Source: Argentina anserina
Taxonomy: Eukaryota > Streptophyta > Magnoliopsida > Rosales > Rosaceae
Assembly (NCBI RefSeq): GCF_933775445.1
Contig: NC_065872.1
Location: 13,268,001 to 13,332,000, forward strand
Direction of reading: 5' to 3'
Length of the DNA: 64,000 nucleotides
The position numbers were made by a program, and so were the translations under genes. Numbering within the stretch: the stretch's first letter is position 1; the number at the start of each line of letters is the position of its first letter. Of the stretch, positions 49,714 to 61,127 are shown piece after piece. Below the pieces are notes generated by a model. It was not told the DNA's origin. It searched no databases and was given only the letters and a program-made list of their open reading frames with translations.

Positions 49714-50094
49714 ACTAAATCTGCGACTATGTTGCAGCCATGTACTGACACAGAAACATGAGGGCTCTCATAATCAAACGTTCAGCAATCTGTTTTGAAT
49801 GGTAACAATATGGAACGTCCCCGTACATGTCAGAATTCTCAGATGTCATCACAATCTCGGCTGCACTCTGATGGTGTGGGAGGGATTGGTTATGCAAACC
49901 TCCCTAATATGAACTCGCAGGCTAGCGATTCACACAATGGTAATCCATATTTGGGGTGATGAGGTTGTCCTTCATTTTATTTTTTGTGATCACATAGCGA
50001 CGAGGGGCGTTGGTGTGTTGAATATTGTTGTGTGAAACATGTATTTTTTGTCTAGAAGTCTGGCCTATGGCTATGTTTATGTCTCCTCTTATCA
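49714..50094. other. 3' flank of the FAR1/MULE gene
   Basis: Low-complexity coding-like sequence without an open frame, probably the decayed 3' end of the upstream gene. Confidence 0.4.
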
Positions 50095-50490
50095 CGACCC
50101 CAAAATTTTGAGTATGAAACTCAAATTTTGAAGTCATGAAAAACTCTAAGACAATCTCAATAAATCGAAATCATTTTAATGTCACAGCGGATCATTTCTG
50201 AGTTCAAAATACAACTCAGTCAAACCGATTATTACAAACCAAATTTATAATTCAATATTACATCAAATGGAAATGTAAAAATCCTCACAAATCCGCACCA
50301 CAAGATAGGATAAAACAACTTCAAGGCTTCAGAGTTGTCCGTCGATTTCCACTAATCCACACCAGTGGAATTATCCCCTACACCATCGAATAAGTGCACC
50401 GGGATTGTAAACACAAACCCGGTAAGCTTTGTAACTTGTATGAGTAAAACAACAAATACAACTGCCATAAAATATATACGAAAATCCCCA
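50095..50490 (-). mobile_element. Truncated copy of the 3.2-kb LTR family
   Basis: It begins 'ATCACGACCCCAAAATTTTG'. Its reverse complement follows the solo LTR end from about 34270 to 34676: 'gcttaccgggtttgtgttta', 'caatcccggtgcac', 'attcgatggtgta'. It is closer to that copy than the 36893 fragment is. Homology stops near 50490. Confidence 0.65.
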
Positions 50491-50702
50491 GTTCTTGTAT
50501 CCCAGCAGAGTAATTGATGTTTTTGATAAAGCTTGGCAAGATTTGGGCGGTGTTGGTGCTCTTTTTGCACAATCCAGCTGCAAATAATGTCAGAAACAAT
50601 AGGCCCACTTACAGGGTAATAAATACATGATGATGATGATGATGCACCTCGTTTGCAGCATAGTTAGGAATAAATATATGGAATGTCAATAGAAAATGAT
50701 GT

Positions 50703-52331
50703 CTAATTAGGAAAAATACTGACCGAAAGTCTCCTCGCACAATTTGGTTTAGAGGTGGCCGCTCCACTTTCTCCATGTTTTCCTTTACCCCCCTTCACAA
50801 CATCCATCTTTCCGTCAATCCGTCCCTCATTCACACCATTGTTGTTTCCACATTTTGGGACTTTGTCGGTTTCACAGGTCTTTCGTTTCCTTTTAGAAAG
50901 TTCATTCCTTCCATTCTCATCTTCCTCTAATAGACTCTTCAATACCCTGCTCACACATTCATCGTAAATTTGGTCTATATTTGCATCCCACATTTCAACA
51001 ATCTCTCTCACTTCACGACATTCAAGCAAGTATTGTTCAAACAGTTCAGCCATCCTCATCACAGTCTCCTTGACTTCGGACATTTCTCTCTTTGTCTCAT
51101 AAATATCTTCGTGCAGCGCCGGCCTAATCCCAATTCCATACCCTATTTAAGAGGAGTTTGGTTCATATGTGAGGTTTGCAGCTATTGTGTTTTTCTTCAC
51201 GACAATTGGGGCACTGAATCCACCTTGCTCTCTCACTCGTCCAACAACTTCTTCAAGATCAACTGTTGCCCAGGCTGCAATTGGAACAATGCCTTTGTAC
51301 AACTTCCCAAATCCCCTCCCAACGATATCGAGATACAATAGCTGGAAAAAGAGCATGCAGCCAGACACGAACTCTGCTTCATCGTTCCTATACATGGCAA
51401 CCCCTTCAAATATGCATTGCAACGCATATGATGCCCATTTTTTGTCCCGAATCTTATCAGTTAGTTCGAGGCAGGCGACGAGCGAAGTATCGACTTTGTC
51501 ATCAATGCTGGGACACAGAATTGTTGTAATTGCAAACAGAGCGTATGCTAGTTGAAATAAGGCATCGGCGCTGGCCCTATTAAGGATAATGTAGATTATC
51601 CCTTCAAGCCCCAGATTTCCATCAGAATCATAATATTGGCTAGAGAATATTTCGTTGGTGTAGTCAGCCTCAACTGGCTCAACAGGGCTTCCTCCATCCA
51701 CAATGCCCATGACTCTGTTGAACTAAGCAGCATTTACCTCACAAATTTTCACCGTCCTATTTTTAAGGTCCACTTCTTTGAAGCAATGCGTCCACATTGG
51801 TTGATTCAGTACATCCATTTTGATATCCTACAGGTGGCCCATTCCGATGTGGTTGATGGCTTCAATCTTGTACGCAGGTAAACGGGATACGACGACGATA
51901 AACTTTCCAGGGTCGCAACGGGTTTTAAGCACCAGTACTTCCTGTTAAACGAAAAAATGAAAACTCAATAAGTCAACGACTTTGAAGGTTTTTGAAAATA
52001 TTAAAACAACAAACCCGCCAAAATTTCTAATATACTTCCCGCCTGCATAAAACCGGTCCATTCTGGTCAAACATCTATGTAGCCCAACGAATAATAGGGG
52101 GCCTTAAAAGTTTTAGGCCTGACCTTCTTCCTGCAGTCGATGCCATGGGATCTTGTAGGCCTGCATACAACAATAAGTTAGTTCAAATACTTTGTGGGCC
52201 TTCACGTAACCAAATACCACAACAAAGTTTTTGATTAACCATCTCAGCATTTGAGTTCACACTAACCTTGGAACTTCAACTGAAATTAATCGATCAACCA
52301 CATAACCCATAGAATCGCTCCCCTCACTCAT
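50703..52331 (-). pseudogene. N-terminal half of a transposon-associated (Ulp1-gene type) protein, decayed
   Basis: Possible first exon at 52267-52331 ('MSEGSDSMGYVVDRLISVEV', donor GT at 52266), then 'PTRSHGIDCRKKVRPKTFK' near 52130. The main frame follows at 51710-51147 (187 codons), with a helical, hydrophobic-rich stretch and 'GCMLFFQLLYLDIVGRGFGK'. The 51083-50703 frame is a charged coil-like segment ('RMAELFEQYLLECREVREI') ending in a Lys/Asn-rich tail. Stops separate these parts (for example TAG near 51835 and 51724). Similar 'GC.LF.QL.Y.D' segments occur in plant proteins found next to Ulp1 peptidases in mobile elements; that link is from memory and uncertain. The gene is convergent with the FAR1/MULE gene. 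Confidence 0.45.
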
Positions 52332-54415
52332 CTTCAGATCGATGGTGTCTGCATGTCATACACAATTAATTATTCAACGAAATAATTAGTTTCTGATAAA
52401 TAATGTAAACCCTAATACCATCATTCAGCCCAACCAACCCTCCCCCACCCCCAAAAAGTAGTAGTGTTATTGTCCTCGTCCCCTAACAATGATAAAACCC
52501 TAACCATGATATGTGACAAAACCCTATCGTTGACAACTACCACGTACACAGATCTGTAATGAGTTGGCACTTGGGAGAATATATTAAATTTACCTTTTAA
52601 GTAAAAGTAGGATACAAAGAAGACGAGACAATTCGATAGTAGCTTGCTATCAGAGAATCTCCATTGCGAGGACAATCACCCTCATGACCCAACTGGAGGG
52701 AGAAGATTGATCAGAGCCCTATTTCTACAACCCCCCTCCCTGTGACTCTTTTCTTCTAACTGAACGAATCTATGCAGATGTTCCTCCCTGCACTCATTCA
52801 CTCTTTCCTCCCACCTTTGTAGCTACAACCAACCAAAGCAAGACGATAGAACATGAATGACTAATCATAGAGAAAGTTTGAGGGTTCCAAGTTTGAGGTA
52901 GCCTTCAAGCTAAACTCGTTTGAATTGTATTTTGGAATCCGGATTCAATGGAAACCTGCCACGTGTTATCAGGGTAACTCCATCCAAGGGAAACGGTTCA
53001 TTCCCGCTGAAAAATGTTACCACCCTCCCACTTGATTCCAGCAAATCAAATCATGCCCAACTGATTGATGTTAAAAACTGGATCTCTGGAACGGTTAGAA
53101 TCCGATAGTAACGGAACCAGGTGAATTCCAGTTCTTTCACGGGGTCAACGCATTTCAGTGTTACAAATGGGCTAGTTTAGCGGCAAATAAAGCCCATAGA
53201 CCTCCTTACTGTCAAACTCGGCCCAACTTTTGAATTAGCCCCCTTTTTTTACTAACAAATTAACAATGTACATATTCCCTGGACAAGGTCCCATTTTTCT
53301 TATTATGACCGACATAAGTACATAAGTAATAAACTGCTCCAACTACATATCAGTGATTACATGCCAAATGTCTTAGTATGGCGATCCACTTACAATACTA
53401 ATATGATGAGAAGGGATTAATGGGTTCCCACATTCTACCAGTCATCTTCTTCGTTTTTCTGTTGATGGAATCGAACCCGGCAAAGTTATCACCCAAATAA
53501 TATTATAGAATTTCTGATAAGATTTTTGATGAATAATTATTCGACACGTATAATAATCATTAAATTTTATCAATAGAAATTGACCATAAAAATAAGATTG
53601 ATCACCAACTATTTACTCACTTCAATTTTCACAACTTTTTTCCAAATATTTCAATACACATTCTCTCAAATAGTTCTCGAGATTTCCTCATACGATGAGG
53701 GGGCATTATCACCGTCTTCCCTAATTATGTCATATAATAAGGAATATGACGAATGTAACAAGTTAACTTATTGGAAATTGAGTTTCTATTCATATCTCCC
53801 AACACGGCATATCAACTGCCTTACTCAGTGCACGTCCAATTTGGTGTTACAAAATATCAAAAGCCTATCTATACCTCCAAATTTATCCCAACATGGCTAT
53901 TTTGTAATTAACTAAATGTAATGTTTTACATACCTTCAAAATTGTTAATTATACCTCTTTCAATTGTCCACGATACTAGTATTTTTTACTTTTAGTAAGG
54001 TCATATTTTTCCATGGATTGAATTTAAAACCTTGTTTGTTCAGTAAGGGGGAGAAAACATTTTCAAACATCATCAAACATAATCAAAGAGAACTATTTTA
54101 TCAATGTTATTGAATATATTTATGTTGAAGGCTTTATTCTCCTTGTTAAAATGGAGAAAGAAACTTACTTATTGGATTCAGAGAAATATGGGTATTATGA
54201 GAAAGCTTGCTAACTAGAGAGTAGAGAACATGAAGTGAGAATAGATGAGGGAAATGTAGTGTGTTATTTCATTTTTCACTAGTCCCTTTATATAGGGATA
54301 CAAGACTTGGTGACCTCTTGTAGTTACTTGGTAATCACTAACAATTACTTGATGATCATTTACAAGTAGCTTAATGAATACACACAAGTAAACGTGTTTG
54401 ATACTCACAAGTTAA
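52332..54415. other. Intergenic spacer
   Basis: No gene supported. Minus-strand sequence near 53465 contains GGGTTCGATTCC, a match to a pol III B box, but no A box or tRNA fold is evident. The right end is the TAA target site of the Harbinger element. Confidence 0.45.
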
Positions 54416-54980
54416 GAGCATCCGCACCGGCGAGCAAATATGCCGGCGTGCTCGAGCAGGAGGAGGGACCAGCCGGAGGAGCTCGAGCAGGAGAAGGGGA
54501 GGCTCGCACCGGCGAGCAGGAGGAAGCGAGCTGCTCGCCCAGTCAACCCGATCGCTCGAGCAAATTTTGCTCAGGCGTTTGCTCGATCGCCTGGCGGAGC
54601 CCACCGCCCGTGGTTGACGTCAGGCACGGGCGAATTTTTTTTATGTTAGGCGCGTGCAACGCCAAAAAAAACAACGAGCCAATGAATGGCTGCCACGTGT
54701 CAAGCTGATTGGCCAACGGTCCAATTGATCTGGGCCTTCCATTTTGAATCAGAAATTTCGATCCAACGGCTAGAATTAATTGGCAACGGCTACTATTTGA
54801 TCATAACGGAAATAAACCCAAAAAATTGTAAAAAAATCCCCAAAATTTCAAAATTCTCCCAAAAAATTGCCTATAAATACTACTTCAATTTGTTATGAAC
54901 TCACACCAATTTGTGCACAACAAATTTCACATCTTCCTCCATCTCCTCTCTCTTTTCGTTTAGCATTTTTTTCCAAAACA

Positions 54981-56214
54981 ATGGGCACCCATTGGCTTCC
55001 TTCCGAAGATTTACAAATGTGCATTTCTTTTGTCCGTCATAGCATTGATGAATATGACGGTAACAAACAAAATAGGGACAAATTGTGGGAGACAATTCAT
55101 GGCGATTATATGCAAAATTGGGTGCTAGCACCGGTGATAAACCTCCAAAGGAGCCAAGGACCCGAATCGCGCTCGCTTCTCACTACAACAAGTTCAAGCT
55201 ACTCTTACAAAAATGGGGCGAATGTTTGGCGGCATCACGACAACGTATAACTAGCAGCACTTCACTAATGGACGAAGTAAGTACATTGTGTTATCATATA
55301 TTATAATTTTTATTTGATTATATGAATTAAATTATGTAATTTATATCTAATTTGTTTAAATATGTAGCATTGTTTACATATTTAATTATTTTAATATATC
55401 TAATTTTGTTTACATTATTTGTTTTATTTAATTTGTTTAAATATGTAGCATTGTTTACATTATTTGTTTTAATATATCTAATTTGTTACATTATTTGTTT
55501 TATCTAATTTATTTAAATTATGTAATTAAATAAATACCTAATATAAGTTTTTTACATCAGGAACGACAAGCTCAATCATGCTACTATAATGCCAAGAAGA
55601 AAAAATTTACACACTTTGAATGTTGGGAAGTGGTTAAAGATCATCCATCTTTCGTTGCGGTGCTACCTACTACTCCATCTCCATCTCCATATGCAAGTAG
55701 TTACCACGGTACTCCTTCCGCAACTGAATCATCTCCAACCATCAATTTGGATGACGACCAATTGAATGAGACACCTCAAAGCAACACGGCAGCTCCATCG
55801 AGTCCACCTAGACCAATGGGAACCAAGGCGGCAAAGGAAGCTAGGCGCCAAAAGAAACAGGGTAAGACTCCTATTGAGCAACGGGTGGAGGTTTTGCATA
55901 CCATTGCAAGTGACCAAGCATCATGGCATACCAAGAAGCTAGCCCATAATGAAAGTGAGCTTAATTATTATGCATAGTACATAGACATTCAAAAGCGAAA
56001 AGAAGCAAGGGCGGAAGAAGAGTTACGATTGAAGAAACAAGAGAATGACACAAGGATCATGACAATGGATTTGGAGGCTATGACCCCAATCTCGAAAAGG
56101 TATTTTACCAAGAGGAAACTAGCAATCCTTAATGAAGGAGAAGCTAGTCAAGATCAACCTACCGATGAAACATATTCGGATTGTTATCACCCAAATCGCG
56201 TGCTTTTTCCATAG
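54981..56214 (+). pseudogene. Harbinger MYB/SANT-like partner protein, broken
   Basis: ATG 54981 begins 'MGTHWLPSEDLQMCISFVRH', a SANT/MYB-like start typical of the plant proteins often annotated as glutathione S-transferase T3-like. These bind DNA and help nuclear import of the Harbinger transposase. A frameshift near 55125 moves the rest ('PPKEPRTRIALASHYNKF', 'LLLQKWGECLAAS') to another frame. An intron (donor at 55279, acceptor near 55560) joins 'ERQAQSCYYNAKKKKF', then 'PMGTKAAKEARRQKKQ' (the conserved P.G.K.AK box). A TAG at 55976-55978 cuts the coil, which continues in frame to the TAG at 56212-56214. Two lesions indicate loss of function. Confidence 0.8.
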
Positions 56215-56305
56215 TAGTTATAGTATTGTACTAAGAATAAATCTGGGCTTGGCTCGTCATTTTATGTAATTTAAATTTTTCGAGAAATAAAATGCAATTT
56301 ATTTA

Positions 56306-57751
56306 TTAAGTTGAAATTGAAATACACATTAAATTAAAACACATACTGAAATTAAACACAAACATCATGAAAATACACAATAAAACATATTTAAGTATTT
56401 CACCGGTTTCCACTCTCCAAATGTGTTTCACCAAGTCTTTCTGGAGCTCTCGATTGATGTAAGCGGATTCGAGATCGGCAACACGGTCGTGAAACCGTTG
56501 TATATTAGCTCCATCTCTACTGATTGGCTCAAAAAGAACTCGATTTCCTTGTGCATTCACCGGCCCATCATAAACCCGGAAAGCCCTCGATGGGTTTTGC
56601 AAGTCTTCTTCTTCTTCCTCATCATCATCCTCATCATCCACATACTCTTCCTCAACAATCATGTTATGCAATATAATGCAAGCTAACATGATGGTAGTCA
56701 TTACCGATTTGTGGTGCAATGTACAACTATGACGTATAATTGCCCATCGAGATTGCAAGATGCCAAATGCCCTCTCCACATCTTTCCGGAATGCCTCTTG
56801 TTTCTTTGCGAAGAGCTTATCTTGCGGCGTCTGGGGATTGGAAATTGTTTTGACAAATGTAGAGTACCTTGGATATATTCCGTCAGCCAGATAATAAGCT
56901 GTGGTGTACCTCTGTCCGTGGACTTCGTAGATGACAGTTGGGCCTCTTCCGGCAAGGATCTCTGAGAACACATTCGATAGGTGGAGCACATCAATGTCAT
57001 TTTTAGCTCCAGGACAGCCAAAAAAACTGTGCCATATCCACGTATCATACGAGGCCACTGCCTCTAGGATAACCGTTGGGCGACCCTTTCGGCCCGAGTA
57101 TGCCCCTTGATAGGCGGTTGGGCAGTTCTTCCACTCCCAATGCATGCAGTCGATGCTTCCAATCATACCTGGAAAACCTTGGCGTTCTGCTTTAGCTAGT
57201 AGTCGCGTGAGGTCTGCCGGTGTTGGACTGCGGAGGTATCTTGGACCATAGAGATGAACAACTTGGCTGCAAAACTCCTTCATACATTTCAGGGTAGTCG
57301 ATTCCCCCATCCTTGTAATTTCAGTACACTGATCTGCGGCTGACCCGTACGCTAGAATTCGTAGAGCCCCGGTCATCTTTTGTTGGGGAAGTAGCCCTAT
57401 CAAACCAGTGGCGTCTTCTCTTTGATGCCAAGACATGTCGTGGTTGCAGAGGTCCGTCATGATAATGTTGAATCGGTCTCTGCTCATCCTGTACCTCCGA
57501 CGAAAGTCTTGAGCGTCAAAAATTGGACGTTCGATGAAGTAATCTTCCATGAGATTGTGTCCCCTAGATAGCCTTTGACGTGGCTTATTCGGTTTTTTAC
57601 CGCGACGTGAACCGCTTGGTCGTGTTGATTCATCATCGTGTTGTGCTTCCGCCATGACCACCTGATTCACGAATGATTGCTCCATATCTTCATCCTCTTC
57701 TTGTTGACGTTGTCTCCGCCTGAAAAAATTGTGGAAGCTGAAAGGATTCAT
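56306..57751 (-). CDS. PIF/Harbinger transposase (DDE_4), open reading frame
   Basis: One uninterrupted frame of 481 residues from ATG 57749-57751 (a TTG lies 5 codons upstream). The N-terminus is Gln/Asp/Glu-rich with a basic patch ('RRGKKPNKPRQRLSRGHN'), then the helix-turn-helix-like region 'DAQDFRRRYRMSRDRFNIIM'. The DDE catalytic domain follows: first Asp in 'IGSIDCMHWEWKNCP', second Asp in 'FFGCPGAKNDIDVLHLS', 'ADGIYPRY', and the Glu in 'DVERAFGILQSRWAII'. An acidic stretch and a conserved C-terminal helix region ('RDGANIQRFHDRVADLE') follow. The last ~25 residues are hydrophobic and may be read-through past the usual end. All three catalytic acids appear present, so the protein could be active if expressed. 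Confidence 0.93.
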   Translation of the reverse strand: MNPFSFHNFFRRRQRQQEEDEDMEQSFVNQVVMAEAQHDDESTRPSGSRRGKKPNKPRQRLSRGHNLMEDYFIERPIFDAQDFRRRYRMSRDRFNIIMTDLCNHDMSWHQREDATGLIGLLPQQKMTGALRILAYGSAADQCTEITRMGESTTLKCMKEFCSQVVHLYGPRYLRSPTPADLTRLLAKAERQGFPGMIGSIDCMHWEWKNCPTAYQGAYSGRKGRPTVILEAVASYDTWIWHSFFGCPGAKNDIDVLHLSNVFSEILAGRGPTVIYEVHGQRYTTAYYLADGIYPRYSTFVKTISNPQTPQDKLFAKKQEAFRKDVERAFGILQSRWAIIRHSCTLHHKSVMTTIMLACIILHNMIVEEEYVDDEDDDEEEEEDLQNPSRAFRVYDGPVNAQGNRVLFEPISRDGANIQRFHDRVADLESAYINRELQKDLVKHIWRVETGEILKYVLLCIFMMFVFNFSMCFNLMCISIST

Positions 57752-57841
57752 CAGAGTGATGAACAAGGAAATGTTGCTAAGTGTTTAGATTGAAGGATGA
57801 GTTATAATGAGTGATATTAGACGTTTTTATAGCAAATTGGT

Positions 57842-58010
57842 CGAAAATCTTATCAGAAATTTGGTCCAATTATTTTGCTGACAATGACACGTGTCAATTC
57901 TCTACTAGTCGAAAATCTTATCGGAAATCTGCTCCAATTATTTTAGCGACAATGACACGTGGCAGTGACACCTGTCAATTATCTATTAGTCGAAAATCTT
58001 ATCGGAAATT
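57842..58010 (+). repeat. Direct repeats in the Harbinger right subterminal region
   Basis: Copies of 'cgaaaatcttatc(a/g)gaaat' start at 57842, 57910 and 57991, spacing 68 and 81; the longer unit has an extra 'gacacgtggcagt'-like piece. Each unit includes 'caatgacacgtg', with the ACGTG core. They lie just upstream of the transposase start codon and so could be promoter or transposase-binding sites. Confidence 0.75.
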
Positions 58011-58472
58011 TTGAATAATATCGAGTCGATAATGACACGTGGCACATTATTATTGGTTGTAAATATATCTGGTAAAAAAAATTAATTATTTCACAACAAG
58101 ACAAAATTGAATTGCTCAAGCAAATTGTAAATGGGTGTGTGAAAAAATCGATTTGCTTGAGCAAAATATGAAATCGATTTGCTTCTGGCCCTACCATTTG
58201 CTTGAGCAAATGCAATTTATGGGTGTTGATGCTCTAAGAAGCTTGCATCCTACACTCACAAACATCATTGGTGTTACATTACACGCTAGTGAAAATGTCC
58301 TAAACTATTATGTGGATAGCCACACTAATAATTATATTTACAACATGTATGAATTATCCAAATATATTTAATTATGTGGTATTTATCTGACAGTTGGCAT
58401 ATCATTGTCATTCGGTATTAATTATAGGTATACTACGTTGGTGTATGCTCTAAACTTATGAGTAATTACTGT

Positions 58473-59001
58473 CTAAATAAATAAAGGTGTCCATAAATAA
58501 ATTGAAAATATAATTTTTCCCCGAACTCGTTTGCGCGTCGAACTTGGATTGGGAGCCACAGACAATGACATAGACACCATCACTAACAGTGGCGTTACCA
58601 CTGTGATTGAGCAATGTCTATGTTGTCTCGAATATTGGGCCAATGTCATATTGTAGACAATGTAATCCTCCTTTATTCCCGACGCATACTCCCCCCTATC
58701 AGCGTCCACCCCTCGTCCACTAGTGTCATTGTCAAACCAAATCAAATGACGTCGGAGGATTGTCCTTTGCACAGGAAGAGGCAGTGAATGCTTTACGCTT
58801 TGCGGTCTGCAGTTCCCCTTTGCATGTCGTTGTCGTTATACAAGGGAATATATATTGCACGTGCCGGAGAGAGGGGGTATCTTTGAATGATAGGGACACA
58901 TTATTAGAGGGAGGGTGGGATTGGGACGCTATAAGTTCGACATCTTCAAACGCCAGCACCCTCCTCAGTTGAAGGTCCATCAAAGGCATTTCCTTTGCCA
59001 T
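58473..59001 (-). other. Unrecognised coding-like fragments
   Basis: A 90-codon stretch from ATG 59001 ('MAKEMPLMDLQLRRVLAFED'...) overlaps a second frame reaching 58473 ('DADRGEYASGIKEDYIVYNM'). Neither has a domain I recognise. They may be further exons of the Ulp1-type relics nearby; this is speculation from position and strand. Confidence 0.2.
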
Positions 59002-59262
59002 ATTAACATGTGAGTCATCCACAACTCTGCTCTTAAATAGAGGGAATTCATAACACCTCAACTACTATGTTTCGGTCCTAACTTCCCCTCGTCAACAGGT
59101 ACGAAATATAACAATTGTAACCGTAGTTTGTGGACGCTCTTCTGTGCCTCCCTCTTCGGAGCCTCTTATAGTCTTATTCAACTGTCTTCCTCTTATTATC
59201 CTTAAAGTCATAAGAATATGGCCCTCAACTGTAAGTCGGTTCATATTTCTAAAAAAAATTAG

Positions 59263-59547
59263 GAAATAGTATTTGCATACTACGTCGTTTGGGTTGGAAA
59301 GAAACCGGGTATTTATAATACGTGGGGTGAATGCAAGCGTAACACGGATGGGTTTGTCAGGCCGGTTTACAAGAGTTACAATATTTTAGATGAAGCATTG
59401 GTGGCAATAAGATCACCACCTCCACATGCCGCATACGTACATCCACCAAATTGGCCCTTCTCTGTTCCCATAGAGGTGGCACAACTAATTGAATGCAACT
59501 TCAAACGGGATCAAACTTCAAACACACTGCCTCTTCCTCGACAATGA
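59263..59547 (+). pseudogene. RNase H1 N-terminal (viroplasmin-like) domain fragment
   Basis: An open stretch without a start codon, ending at TGA 59545-59547. Its first 45 codons match the small RNA:DNA-hybrid-binding domain found at the N-terminus of eukaryotic RNase H1 and in caulimovirus viroplasmin: 'YYVVWVGKKPGIYNTWGECK', then 'VRPVYKSYNILDEAL'. The following ~45 residues are Pro-rich and end without a catalytic RNase H domain. The origin could be a host RNase H1-like gene, a transposon passenger or an old pararetroviral piece; the domain alone cannot separate these, and no other viral gene is nearby. Confidence 0.6.
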
Positions 59548-60710
59548 ATGCATTCTATGAAGGAAATGGGAAGAAAGTAACAATGGAGGGAAGTGCTAGC
59601 GATGTCTCCTTGCTTATGAAACAACTAAAATTGTGAAAAATGTACGCGGTTATATATATGTTGTTGTTTGATACTTTAATGTATTAGTTGATATGGTACC
59701 ACATATTTACTTCTAAATCCTGAGTTCATATATATATATATATATATATATATTCTTTATTATTCCTAAATTAAAATAGGCGGGCCATTGTGATTCTACC
59801 ATATGATTGAAAAATCTGATTCATTTTGGGTTGGGGATAAACATATTCTAAATGGAAAAGTTAATTCAACAAGTCCCAACCGGAATTGAATGGTTCAAAA
59901 ATGGTTTTATATGTTGAATTAACCACGTATAAACGAAACTGACCGAATATATTTATATGTATTCAAAATAATTTATAAATTAACAAAAATATAATAAATA
60001 TATTGTTTGCATGTAACATAACAAGTTCTTAGTTTGCTAGAGTGGTACCTTACCATCGTCGGCCTCTGAGAGATAGGTGTCTAACTCCCGCCTCATGCAA
60101 AATTTAAAACTTTTAAGCAATTGGGTCGAATTGTACACATGTGTACTTGGGCTGGGTCTATTTGGGAACAAGTTTCAACATCTGAGAGTATGATAATAAA
60201 AAAATAACACTAATGCGTTCTATGGGGGAAGCCAATTTCGGGATGCAGGTGCCGAACCCATTCACATTAGCATGCGACGTCATTAATAATAATTAAGCCA
60301 TCGTCACGAAAAACCCTAAATATTTGAATTAATTTTATTTCATTACAACGTTACAACTTTTCCTCCAACTGTCCAACATGGAATTTTTGTTCTTTTCAAA
60401 AACCAAAATTTCCGGCATATAATTGTTATTCTACTGCAATGATGTATAAATATAAACCAAAAGTTCATTATTAGTGTATTTTGTTAACTACATTAAATTG
60501 TTCATCCTAAAAAAACTACATTAATTAAATTCTATATTATATAGACTTCAATTATTTGTTGTTCATGCATGAGTCCGGCCCACATGTTACAGAACCCATC
60601 ATAATTCAGGGCCAATAAGTTAAAAACACTGGCAGTGGGAGGGTGTATCTCACTCCTCCCACTTCCGCAAAACAACTCCCCTCTCTAACAACCTAACAAC
60701 CACTCTGACC
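59548..60710. other. AT-rich spacer
   Basis: Contains an (AT)n tract at 59728-59752. No gene supported. Confidence 0.6.
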
Positions 60711-61127
60711 ATGGGTTCCAGGCGGACGGCGGGTAAAAAGAGGCCGGACGTGTTTTCACTGATAGGAAACTACACTATGGGGACGGCCAACAAGGGGATC
60801 AATATCCAGAGAAAGAGTAGGCCGGTTCAAGAGGAACAATTGGTAGAAGATGGAGCGCCGGATTCTAAACGAATGAAGTGTCATAACGACGACGACGACT
60901 TCACCGAACAATCATTGGCGGAGTTTTATAACCGGAATGGGGGGAGGCATGTAAAGTGGCTGCAAACGTCATTGTCTTTTGATACTAAGAGAATTGTGAA
61001 AGTTGTCAGTGGTGTGAGCCTAATTCATGGTCCGTTCAAGATCTCACCTTATCGAGTTAATCAGGGTGCAATCAGAGACGAGCATGTGGGTGGTAAACAA
61101 AAACAATGGGACGAAGTGGTTGACTGA
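60711..61127 (+). CDS. Hypothetical protein, 138 residues
   Basis: The frame starts at an ATG in reasonable context (ACCATGG). It begins with a basic stretch ('MGSRRTAGKKRPDVF'), has an acidic 'HNDDDDFTEQSLAEFYNRN' segment, and ends at TGA 61125-61127. An overlapping +1 frame continues to 61227 with gene-like composition ('APDCGLCKVIKFSFGTLRC'), which suggests either a frameshift near 61090 or a missed splice. I do not recognise the family. The preceding ~50 bases (CT/AC-rich) look like a leader. Confidence 0.35.
   Translation: MGSRRTAGKKRPDVFSLIGNYTMGTANKGINIQRKSRPVQEEQLVEDGAPDSKRMKCHNDDDDFTEQSLAEFYNRNGGRHVKWLQTSLSFDTKRIVKVVSGVSLIHGPFKISPYRVNQGAIRDEHVGGKQKQWDEVVD

Larger units (their letters stand above)
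54416..58234. mobile_element. Complete PIF/Harbinger DNA transposon
   Basis: A 3819-bp element flanked by TAA at 54413-54415 and 58235-58237, the Harbinger target site. The terminal inverted repeats are 'GAGCATCCGCACC' (left) and 'GAGCATCAACACC' (right, reverse complement), 11 of 13 identical. The interior after each TIR repeats GAGCAAA/CTTGAGCAAA-type motifs. It carries both genes expected of the superfamily in convergent orientation: a MYB-like partner (plus strand, broken) and a DDE transposase (minus strand, open). The left terminal ~250 bp is GC-rich. Confidence 0.92.

Noticed and set aside
53440..53500. Possible tRNA or SINE (GGGTTCGATTCC on the minus strand)
   Set aside because: Only a B-box match; no A box, acceptor stem or cloverleaf could be drawn.
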